A DNA stretch of 5,380 nucleotides from Frankiales bacterium (GTDB lineage: Bacteria > Actinomycetota > Actinomycetes > Mycobacteriales > SCTD01): NCBI GenBank assembly GCA_025966295.1, contig JAOPVD010000178.1, positions 1 to 5,380 of the forward strand. Reading direction: 5' to 3'. A program made the translations under genes and the position numbers. The notes under the pieces were generated by a model that had not been told where the DNA came from, searched no databases, and worked only from the letters and a program-made list of their open reading frames with translations. Position 1 is the first letter of the stretch. Each line of letters starts with the position of its first letter. This document shows positions 1-5,380 of the stretch, one piece after another.

Positions 1-408
1 GTCGGCGAGGAGAACGCGCTGCGCGTCCTCGGCGGGACCGGCCAGGGCGGCACCGTCGCCTGGCACAAGATGGGCGAGGGCTGGTCCTGGACCCGCAAGC
101 AGGGCGACGACGAGGACCACGCGGCGAACGCCCTCGAGGGCTGGGAGCAGGTCAAGCGCGACCTGGCCGCCGAGACCTACACCTTCTACGTGCTCGACGA
201 GTTCACCTACCCGATGAAGTGGGGCTGGGTGGACGTCGACGACGTCGTCACCACGCTCGCCAACCGCCCGGGCACGCAGCACGTCGTCATCACGGGGCGC
301 GACGCGCACCCGGCGCTCATCGAGGCGGCCGACCTCGTCATGCAGACCACCAAGGTCAAGCACCCGATGGACGCCGGCCAGAAGGGCCAGCGGGGGATCG
401 AGTGGTGA
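1..408 (+). CDS. cobO: Corrinoid adenosyltransferase, 3' part (N-terminus cut off by the window)
   Basis: This enzyme of the CobO/BtuR/CobA family transfers the adenosyl group of ATP to the reduced cobalt of cob(I)yrinic acid a,c-diamide or other corrinoids, in the cytoplasm. The frame is open from base 1 and gives 135 residues ending in a TGA at 406-408. Visible family landmarks are VGEENALRVLG at the very start, HKMGEGWSW (residues 22-30), a Walker B-like YVLDEF near residue 63, HVVITGRDAHP (about 90-100) and the typical C-terminal end VKHPMDAGQKGQRGIEW. The N-terminal P-loop (GKGKST type) and roughly 60 further residues lie upstream, judging by the usual length near 200. The ATG at 70 is internal and not the start, because family sequence continues upstream of it. 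The stop overlaps the start of cobB, placing it in the same operon. Identification is secure; the exact corrinoid substrate is inferred from the family. Confidence 0.95.
   Translation, partial: VGEENALRVLGGTGQGGTVAWHKMGEGWSWTRKQGDDEDHAANALEGWEQVKRDLAAETYTFYVLDEFTYPMKWGWVDVDDVVTTLANRPGTQHVVITGRDAHPALIEAADLVMQTTKVKHPMDAGQKGQRGIEW
392..397 (+). promoter_or_regulatory. Probable ribosome binding site of cobB
   Basis: A G-rich GGGGGA lies inside the last codons of cobO, five bases after the G run before the GTG at 402 and eight bases before the GTG at 405. It therefore does not decide between these two adjacent GTG starts. The 405 start gives the same 4-base overlap seen at every other junction of the operon and is preferred for that reason. 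Confidence 0.4.
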
Positions 409-1739
409 ACGTCCCGCGGCTGGTCGTGGCTGCGCCGTCCAGCGGCGCCGGCAAGACGACCGTGGCCACCGGGCTGATGGCGGCGCTGCGGGCCCGCGGC
501 CTGCAGGTCAGCCCGCACAAGGTCGGGCCGGACTACATCGACCCGGGCTACCACGCGCTTGCGACCGGTCGGCCCGGCCGCAACCTGGACCCGGTGCTCG
601 TCGGCGAGGACCTGGTGGCGCCGCTGTTCCTGCACGGCGCCGCCGGCGCCGACGTCGCCGTCGTCGAGGGCGTGATGGGGCTGTTCGACGGTCGCGGTTC
701 GACCACCGAGGGCTCCACCGCGCACGTCGCCCGGCTGCTCGGCGCCCCGGTGGTGCTGGTGGTCGACGCCTCCTCGCAGTCCCGGTCGGTGGCCGCCCTC
801 GTCCACGGCTTCAGGGCGTACGACGCCGACGTCCGGCTGGCCGGTGTGGTCCTGAACCGGGTCGGCAGCGACCGGCACGAGCAGGTCCTGCGCGAGGCCC
901 TCACCGACCTCGCCCCGGTGCTCGGCGTGCTGCGCCGCGACGCCGGCGTCGCCACCCCGTCCCGGCACCTGGGCCTGGTGCCGGTCGCGGAGCGGGCGCC
1001 CGAGGCGGTCGCCACCGTGGAGCGGCTCGGCCGGGTGGTGGCCGCCGGGCTCGACCTCGACGCGCTGCTCGCGATCGCCCGCAGCGCCGACGATCTGGCG
1101 GCCACGCCGTGGAGCCCGCCGGAGCGCGCGGTGCCCCGCCGGCCGGTGGTCGCGCTGGCCGGCGGCCCGGCCTTCACCTTCGCCTACGCCGAGACCCGCG
1201 AGACCCTCACCGCCGCCGGCGCCGACGTGGTGGTCGTCGACCCGCTGCGCGACGAGCAGCTGCCCGACGGCACCGCCGCGATCGTGCTGCCGGGCGGCTT
1301 CCCGGAGGTCTACGCCGAGCAGCTGACCGCCAACCGGCCGTTCCTCGACGCGGTCCGCCGGCACCTCGCCGGCCCGAAGCCCACGACGTACGCCGAGTGC
1401 GCCGGCCTGCTGCTGCTGTGCAAGGCGCTCGACGGCAGCGCCATGGTGGGGCACCTGGACGCGACCGCCGAGATGACGCCGCGGCTGACCCTGGGCTACC
1501 GCACCGTGGTGGCGCACTCCGACAACCTGGCGGCGGCCGAGGGCACCCTGGCGGTCGGGCACGAGTTCCACCGCACCGTGGTGGAGCCGCGGTCCGGGGC
1601 CCGGCCGGCCTGGCAGCTGCAGGACGGCACCGTCGAGGGCTTCACGACCGGGCTGTCGGTGCTGGCGTCCTACGTGCACCTGCACCCGGCCGGCGTACCG
1701 AGCCTGGCCTTCAACATCGTCGAGCGGGCGGCGGCATGA
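405..1739 (+). CDS. cobB: Cobyrinate / hydrogenobyrinate a,c-diamide synthase
   Basis: This ATP- and glutamine-dependent amidotransferase converts the a and c acetate side chains of (hydrogeno)cobyrinic acid into amides. The 444-residue product has the usual family size and two domains. The N-terminal synthetase domain has the P-loop APSSGAGKTT (residues 10-19), HKVGPDYIDPGYH (from 38) and EGVMGLFDG (88-96). The C-terminal class I glutaminase-like domain has LPGGFPEVYAEQL (from 295), the nucleophile motif AECAGLLLLC with Cys332, the signature AEMTPRLTLGYR, and a late YVHLHPAG with His425 and His427, one of which should be the catalytic partner. Cys332 agrees well with Cys330 known in Salmonella CbiA. 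The start is GTG at 405 (GTGA overlap with cobO); GTG at 402 would add one residue. Sequence alone cannot tell whether the natural substrate is the metal-free (CobB) or cobalt-containing (CbiA) acid. Confidence 0.95.
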   Translation: MNVPRLVVAAPSSGAGKTTVATGLMAALRARGLQVSPHKVGPDYIDPGYHALATGRPGRNLDPVLVGEDLVAPLFLHGAAGADVAVVEGVMGLFDGRGSTTEGSTAHVARLLGAPVVLVVDASSQSRSVAALVHGFRAYDADVRLAGVVLNRVGSDRHEQVLREALTDLAPVLGVLRRDAGVATPSRHLGLVPVAERAPEAVATVERLGRVVAAGLDLDALLAIARSADDLAATPWSPPERAVPRRPVVALAGGPAFTFAYAETRETLTAAGADVVVVDPLRDEQLPDGTAAIVLPGGFPEVYAEQLTANRPFLDAVRRHLAGPKPTTYAECAGLLLLCKALDGSAMVGHLDATAEMTPRLTLGYRTVVAHSDNLAAAEGTLAVGHEFHRTVVEPRSGARPAWQLQDGTVEGFTTGLSVLASYVHLHPAGVPSLAFNIVERAAA

Positions 1740-2452
1740 GGCTCACCGGCGTCGGCATGGGACCGGGCGACCCGGAGCTCGTGACCGTCAAGGCGGTCCG
1801 GGTGCTGCAGGAGGCGGCACTGGTGGTGGTGCCCGTGATGAGCGCCGACGAGCAGGGCCGCGCCGAGGCCACCGTCCGGGCGCACGTCGACCACGACCGG
1901 CTGCAGCGGCTGGTGTTCGCGCTCGACGACCGCGGCGGCGCGACCCCCGCGCGGACCCGGGCCTGGGACAGCGCGGCCGACGTGGTGGCGGAAGCCTTGC
2001 GGGACAAGGGATCTGTCGCCTTCGCGACCATCGGCGACCCCAACATCTACAGCACGTTCACCTACCTCGCCGACGCGGTCCGCGAGCGGCTGCCCGAGGT
2101 CGAGGTCGCGACCGTCCCCGGCATCACCGCCATGCAGGACCTGGCTGCCCGCTCCGGCACCGTCCTGTGCGAGGGCACCGAGTCGCTGGCGCTGCTGCCG
2201 CTGACCGCCGGCCTGGAGGCCTTCGAGGAGGCGCTCACCCACTTCGACACCGTCGTCGCCTACAAGGGCGGCCGGCACGTGGCGAAGGTCCGGGAGGTCC
2301 TCGCCAAGCACGACCGCCTCGACACCGCCGTCTTCGGCGCCGCGCTCGGCCTGCCAGGCGAGCAGGTCGGCGCGCTGCCGGTCGAGCCGGCGCCCTACCT
2401 GTCGACGGTGATCGCACCGGCCCGTCGTACCACCCGTGGAGGAAAGCTGTGA
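1736..2452 (+). CDS. cobI: Precorrin-2 / cobalt-factor II C20-methyltransferase
   Basis: This SAM-dependent enzyme of the tetrapyrrole methylase family methylates C20 of precorrin-2 (or its cobalt form), the first step committing the ring to cobalamin. The 238-residue product matches the family length. Motifs in order are GVGMGPGDPELVTVKA at residues 5-20 (the glycine-rich SAM loop plus the CobI-type PELVT), FATIGDPNIYSTF with GDP at 100-102, and VPGITAMQDLAARSGT from 127. The IGDPN.YSTF and PGITAMQDLAA forms distinguish C20 enzymes from CobM and CobJ paralogues. It begins with the ATG of an ATGA overlap with cobB; no strong Shine-Dalgarno precedes it, which suggests reinitiation after cobB. 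It is a stand-alone protein, unlike the CobI-CobJ fusion of mycobacteria. Whether it works on the metal-free or the cobalt substrate cannot be read from the sequence. Confidence 0.93.
   Translation: MRLTGVGMGPGDPELVTVKAVRVLQEAALVVVPVMSADEQGRAEATVRAHVDHDRLQRLVFALDDRGGATPARTRAWDSAADVVAEALRDKGSVAFATIGDPNIYSTFTYLADAVRERLPEVEVATVPGITAMQDLAARSGTVLCEGTESLALLPLTAGLEAFEEALTHFDTVVAYKGGRHVAKVREVLAKHDRLDTAVFGAALGLPGEQVGALPVEPAPYLSTVIAPARRTTRGGKL
2438..2442 (+). promoter_or_regulatory. Strong Shine-Dalgarno of cobM
   Basis: GGAGG, within the longer GTGGAGGAAAG, lies inside the last codons of cobI, six bases before the GTG at 2449. It fixes that GTG as the cobM start and is the clearest ribosome binding site in the window; the other junctions have weaker matches. 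Confidence 0.8.
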
Positions 2453-3249
2453 CCGGGCTCGTGAGCTTCATCGGGGCCGGCCCCGGGGCGGCCGACCTCA
2501 TCACGCTGCGCGGCGCGCAGCGGATCGCCGAGGCGGACATCGTCATCTGGGCGGCGTCGCTCGTGCACGAGGACGTGCTGCAGCACGCCCGCCCGGACGC
2601 GCTGGTCGTGAACTCCGCCGAGCACTCGCTGGAGGGCATCACCGAGCACTACGAGCGGGCCGCCCGCGAGGGGCTGCGGGTGGCCCGGATCCACTCCGGC
2701 GACCCGGCGCTGTGGGGCGGCACCCAGGAGCAGCACGCGCTGTGCACCCGGCTCGGCCTGGACACCGAGGTCATCCCCGGGGTGTCGTCGTTCAGCGCCG
2801 TGGCGGCGCTGGTGCAGCGCGAGCTCACCATCCCGGAGGTCGCGCAGTCCGTCGTGCTGACCCGGCTGGAGGGCGGCAAGACCCCGATGCCGCCGCGCGA
2901 GACGGTCCGGGCGTACGCCGAGATCGGCGCCACCATGTGCCTGTTCCTGTCGGCGGCCCGCACCAAGCAGCTGCAGACCGAGCTGCTCGCCGGCGCCTAC
3001 GACGAGGACACCCCGTGCGTCGTCGCGTACGCCGCCACCTGGCCGGACGAGCTGGTCTTCGAGTGCCGGCTCGGCGACCTGGCCGCCAAGGTCAAGGAGC
3101 ACAAGCTCTACAAGCACACCCTGGTGCTCGTCGGCCCGGCGCTGGCCGCCGACGGCACCCGCTCGCACCTGTACCACCCGGGCCACTTCCACGAGCACCG
3201 CAAGGTCGAGTCGCTGGAGGCGCGAAGGGCCCTCAAGGCCTCCCGATGA
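2449..3249 (+). CDS. cobM: Precorrin-4 / cobalt-precorrin-4 C11-methyltransferase
   Basis: This SAM-dependent tetrapyrrole methylase adds the methyl group at C11 of (cobalt-)precorrin-4. The 266-residue product has the expected size. The start VSFIGAGPGAADLITLRG (residues 5-22) holds the SAM-binding GxGPG loop with the LIT(L/V)RG form typical of CobM/CbiF. RIHSGDPALWGG places the second SAM-contacting loop at about 80-90 (Gly84-Asp85-Pro86), and VIPGVSSFSAVAA begins at 108. The family-typical VVLTRLEGGKTPMP and a C-terminal LYKHTLVLVGPAL with a His-rich YHPGHFHEH tail follow. The GTG start is supported by a strong ribosome binding site and forms a GTGA overlap with cobI. CobM acts after C17 methylation, whose enzyme (CobJ/CbiH) is not in the window. 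It is separate from CobL here, whereas some actinobacteria encode CobL-CobM fusions or neighbours in other orders. Confidence 0.95.
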   Translation: MTGLVSFIGAGPGAADLITLRGAQRIAEADIVIWAASLVHEDVLQHARPDALVVNSAEHSLEGITEHYERAAREGLRVARIHSGDPALWGGTQEQHALCTRLGLDTEVIPGVSSFSAVAALVQRELTIPEVAQSVVLTRLEGGKTPMPPRETVRAYAEIGATMCLFLSAARTKQLQTELLAGAYDEDTPCVVAYAATWPDELVFECRLGDLAAKVKEHKLYKHTLVLVGPALAADGTRSHLYHPGHFHEHRKVESLEARRALKASR

Positions 3250-4349
3250 GCGAGCTGCGCGAGCCGTCCCTCCCGCGTACGGCGAAGGTCCGCACGGGCC
3301 CGCTCCGTCCCGGCTGGACCACCGGCACGTGCAGCTCCGCCGCCGCCAGGGCCGCCGCCCTGGCCCTGCGCGACCAGCAGCCGGTCACCGACGTCGACGT
3401 GGCGCTGCCGAGCGGCCAGCGGGTCTCGTTCGCGGTCGCCGACTGCCGCTTCGACGAGACCAGCGCCACCGCGGTGGTGGTGAAGGACGCCGGCGACGAC
3501 CCCGACGTCACGCACGGCGCCGAGATGACGGTGACCGTCTCGTGGGCCGACGCGCTGGTGCTGGAGGCCGGCGTCGGGGTCGGCACCGTCACCAAGCCCG
3601 GGCTCGGCCTGGAGGTCGGCGGGCCGGCCATCAACCCGGTGCCGCGCGAGATGATCACGCAGGCGGTGCGCGAGGTCACCGACCGCGGGCTGCGGGTCGT
3701 CATCTCGGTGCCGGACGGTGAGAAGCGCGCCAAGAAGACCACCAACGCCCGGCTCGGGATCCTCGGCGGCATCAGCATCCTGGGCACCACCGGCATCGTC
3801 CGGCCGTTCAGCACCGAGTCGTGGCGGGCCTCGGTGGTTCAGGCCGTCAGCGTCATGGCCGCCCAGCACCTGGACACCCTGGTGCTCTGCACCGGCGGGC
3901 GCACCGAGGCCGGCGCGATGACGATGCTGCCCGACCTCCCGGACGTCTGCTTCGTCGAGGTCGGCGACTTCACCGGCGCCGCGCTCCGCCAGGCCGTCGC
4001 GGACGGCTTGTCGAAGGTGGTGTTCGTCGGCATGGTCGGCAAGCTCACCAAGCTGGCCGGAGGTGTCCTCATGACGCACTACACCAAGAGCAAGGTGCCG
4101 CTCGACGTGCTCGCCGACCTCGAGCCGTCCACCGCCGAGCAGGTGCGGGTCGCCAACACCGCGCGGCACGCCTACGAGGTGTGGGACGCCGCGGGCGTGC
4201 TGCGCCCGGCCGGCGACAAGCTCTGCGCGCAGGTCGCCGACGTGCTGCAGCGGTTCACCGAGGGGGCGCTCAGCGCCGAGGTGGCGATGGTCGACTTCAC
4301 CGGCAAGCGCATCGTGGCCGCCACCCGGCCGGACTGGGTGACGGCATGA
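3246..4349 (+). CDS. cbiD: Cobalt-precorrin-5B C1-methyltransferase
   Basis: CbiD methylates C1 of cobalt-precorrin-5B using SAM. It belongs to its own family, unrelated in fold to the CobI/CobM methylases. The 367-residue product is of normal length. LRPGWTTGTCSSAAARAA (from residue 20) is the hallmark N-terminal motif, with Cys29. It is followed by VVVKDAGDDPDVTHGA, VGTVTKPGLGLEVGGPAINPVP, the loop GILGGISILGTTGIVRPFS from 171, CTGGRTEAGAM, and VFVGMVGKLTKLAGG followed by MTHYTKSKV. All are family landmarks and in order. The ATG overlaps the cobM stop (ATGA); AAGG at 3235-3238 is a modest ribosome binding site. No other ATG or GTG occurs in frame before the TTGTC motif, so the 19-residue leader is genuine or at least unavoidable. 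CbiD is the oxygen-independent counterpart of CobF, and its presence suggests that the host uses a CbiG/CbiD route at this step. Confidence 0.96.
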   Translation: MSELREPSLPRTAKVRTGPLRPGWTTGTCSSAAARAAALALRDQQPVTDVDVALPSGQRVSFAVADCRFDETSATAVVVKDAGDDPDVTHGAEMTVTVSWADALVLEAGVGVGTVTKPGLGLEVGGPAINPVPREMITQAVREVTDRGLRVVISVPDGEKRAKKTTNARLGILGGISILGTTGIVRPFSTESWRASVVQAVSVMAAQHLDTLVLCTGGRTEAGAMTMLPDLPDVCFVEVGDFTGAALRQAVADGLSKVVFVGMVGKLTKLAGGVLMTHYTKSKVPLDVLADLEPSTAEQVRVANTARHAYEVWDAAGVLRPAGDKLCAQVADVLQRFTEGALSAEVAMVDFTGKRIVAATRPDWVTA

Positions 4350-5380
4350 CCGAGGGCACGCGCACGCCGGTCACCGTCATCGGGTACGACGGCGCGCCGC
4401 TGTCGGCCGACGCCGCCCAGGTGGTGGCCGCCGCAGAGCTGGTCGTCGGTGGGAGGCGGCACCTGGCGGCAGTGGACCTGCCGGCGGGCGCCCGAACGAT
4501 CGTCCTGGGCCCGGTCGAGCAGGCGGTGGTGCAGCTGCAGGAGGCGCACGACCGGGGCGAGCGGGTGGTCGTGCTGGCCAGCGGTGACCCCGGGTTCTTC
4601 GGCATCGTGCGGCTGCTGTCGCGGCACCACCTGCCGCTGGCGGTGCTGCCGGCCCGCTCCAGCGTCGCGGCCGCCTTCGCCCGTCTCGGGCTGCCCTGGG
4701 ACGACGCCATCGTGGTCAGTGCGCACGGCCGGGACCGCCGTACGGCGTTGAACGTGCTGCGCCGCTTCGGTGGCTCGGGGCAGCCGGTGGCGGTGCTGAC
4801 CGACGCCGACAGCGCCCCGGACCGGCTGGTCGACGAGCTCGGCGACGAGTGCCCGCGGCTGGTGGTGTTCGAGCGGCTGGGGGAGCCGGACGAGACGATG
4901 ACGCAGGTGCTGCCGGGCGGCTCGGCGGCGCCGGCCCCCGGCGTGCTGTCCGCGACCAAGGCCCGCAACCGCCGCTGGGAGGCGCCCAACCTGGTCATCA
5001 CGACCGGCCGGCCGACGCACCCGGCCGCGCCGCTGCTGCAGGGCCGGCGGGCGGCGTACGCCGACGAGGTCGCCGGCTGGGGGCTGCCGGACGAGCTGTT
5101 CGCGCACCGCGACGGGATGCTGACCAAGCGGGACGTGCGGGCGGTCGTGCTCGCCCGGCTGGCCCCCGGTCTGGGCCAGCTCGTCTGGGACGTCGGCGCC
5201 GGCTCCGGCTCGGTCGCCGTCGAGTGCTCCCGGCTCGGCGCCGCCGCAGTGGCCGTCGAGCGTGACCCGCAGGCGCTGCACCACATCAACGACAACGCCG
5301 CCCGCCACCACGCCCCGGTCCGGGTCGTGCACGGCACGGCGCCCGCCGTGCTCGCCGGCCTGCCGCAGCCCGACGCGGTG
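4346..5380 (+). CDS. cobL: Fused precorrin-6Y C5,15-methyltransferase/decarboxylase CbiE-CbiT, 5' part
   Basis: CobL methylates C5 and C15 of precorrin-6B and decarboxylates the C12 acetate chain. The frame runs open for 345 codons and leaves the window; about 60 residues should be missing, judging by fused CobL proteins of around 400. The N-terminal CbiE domain (tetrapyrrole methylase, about residues 1-200) shows VVGGRRHLA, VLASGDPGFFG with Gly80-Asp81-Pro82, SSVAAAFARLGLPWDDA (105-121) and VSAHGRD (124-130). The C-terminal CbiT domain starts near WGLPDELFAHRDGMLTKRDV (245 onward) and contains the class I methyltransferase SAM motif WDVGAGSGSVAVEC (281-294), then an acidic VERDP at the end of the next strand. 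The first glycine loop reads VIGYDGAPLS, shorter than the GxGxxG-type loop of many CbiE proteins. The ATG overlaps the cbiD stop, and GGGTGA at 4336-4341 is a weak ribosome binding site. Confidence 0.93.
   Translation, partial: MTEGTRTPVTVIGYDGAPLSADAAQVVAAAELVVGGRRHLAAVDLPAGARTIVLGPVEQAVVQLQEAHDRGERVVVLASGDPGFFGIVRLLSRHHLPLAVLPARSSVAAAFARLGLPWDDAIVVSAHGRDRRTALNVLRRFGGSGQPVAVLTDADSAPDRLVDELGDECPRLVVFERLGEPDETMTQVLPGGSAAPAPGVLSATKARNRRWEAPNLVITTGRPTHPAAPLLQGRRAAYADEVAGWGLPDELFAHRDGMLTKRDVRAVVLARLAPGLGQLVWDVGAGSGSVAVECSRLGAAAVAVERDPQALHHINDNAARHHAPVRVVHGTAPAVLAGLPQPDAV

Noticed and set aside
219..404. Upstream extension of the cobB frame to an ATG at 219.
   Set aside because: The extension would overlap the conserved 3' part of cobO, reads as Arg/His-rich sequence without family similarity, and CobB proteins begin just before the P-loop, as with GTG at 405.
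207..1685. A long open frame of 492 codons on the - strand opposite cobB.
   Set aside because: Its composition is rich in Arg, Gly, His and Gln, without recognisable motifs. It is the mirror of the G/C-rich third positions of cobB, which has full family motifs on the + strand.
1990..2020. A slightly less G/C-rich patch inside cobI.
   Set aside because: It is only about ten codons long, in frame and flanked by normal CobI sequence; this is ordinary variation with no sign of insertion.
2474..2496. A G/C-only palindromic-looking stretch near the cobM start that could be a hairpin.
   Set aside because: It encodes the conserved GAGPGA loop with Gly, Pro and Ala codons, which produces such symmetry by itself; there is no U-tract and the operon continues.
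3108..4169. A 353-codon open frame on the - strand opposite cbiD, with others opposite cobI and cobM.
   Set aside because: These have the low-complexity composition expected of antisense shadows in high-GC coding DNA, and they show no motif, ribosome binding site or gap in the + strand genes.
4449..5265. Two + strand open frames (4449-4751 and 4849-5265) that might look like separate genes or a frameshift in cobL.
   Set aside because: The cobL frame beginning at 4346 is open without interruption to the window end and carries all motifs; these are out-of-frame shadows.
4172..5332. Two long overlapping - strand open frames opposite cobL.
   Set aside because: CobL continues through the entire stretch with conserved CbiE and CbiT motifs, so the reverse frames are composition artefacts.

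Overview
This window is an uninterrupted stretch of a cobalamin (vitamin B12) biosynthesis operon from a very high-GC bacterium. Lines counted by hand run at roughly 72-80 % G+C, with strong G/C preference at third codon positions. The CobO C-terminus, the stand-alone CobI and the fused CobL resemble actinobacterial versions. An actinomycete is the likely source, perhaps a Micromonospora/Frankia-like lineage, but that finer placement is an impression from family resemblance and not a computed result.

Layout, all on the + strand with no intergenic space: cobO (3' part, 1-408), cobB/cbiA (405-1739), cobI/cbiL (1736-2452), cobM/cbiF (2449-3249), cbiD (3246-4349), cobL = cbiE+cbiT fusion (4346 to the window end, 3' part missing). 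Each of the five junctions is a 4-base start/stop overlap (GTGA or ATGA), so the genes are probably translated in a coupled way from one mRNA whose promoter lies upstream of the window. No stretch of 300 bases lacks a gene. I see no tRNA, rRNA, riboswitch, mobile element, CRISPR array or terminator.

The products act in the middle of the corrin ring pathway. CobI methylates C20, CobM methylates C11, CbiD methylates C1, and CobL methylates C5 and C15 and decarboxylates the C12 acetate chain. The four methylation genes lie in the order of their pathway steps. CobB then amidates the a and c side chains, and CobO adenosylates the corrinoid cobalt. Steps not encoded here are C17 methylation/ring contraction (CobJ/CbiH), C1-side deacylation (CbiG), reduction (CobK/CbiJ), methyl migration (CobH/CbiC), cobalt chelation (CobN or CbiX/CbiK) and the late assembly steps.

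The most informative point is that C1 methylation is done by the CbiD type, usual in the oxygen-independent pathway, and not by CobF. I found no evidence of a new biological system; this is an ordinary and well-conserved metabolic region.
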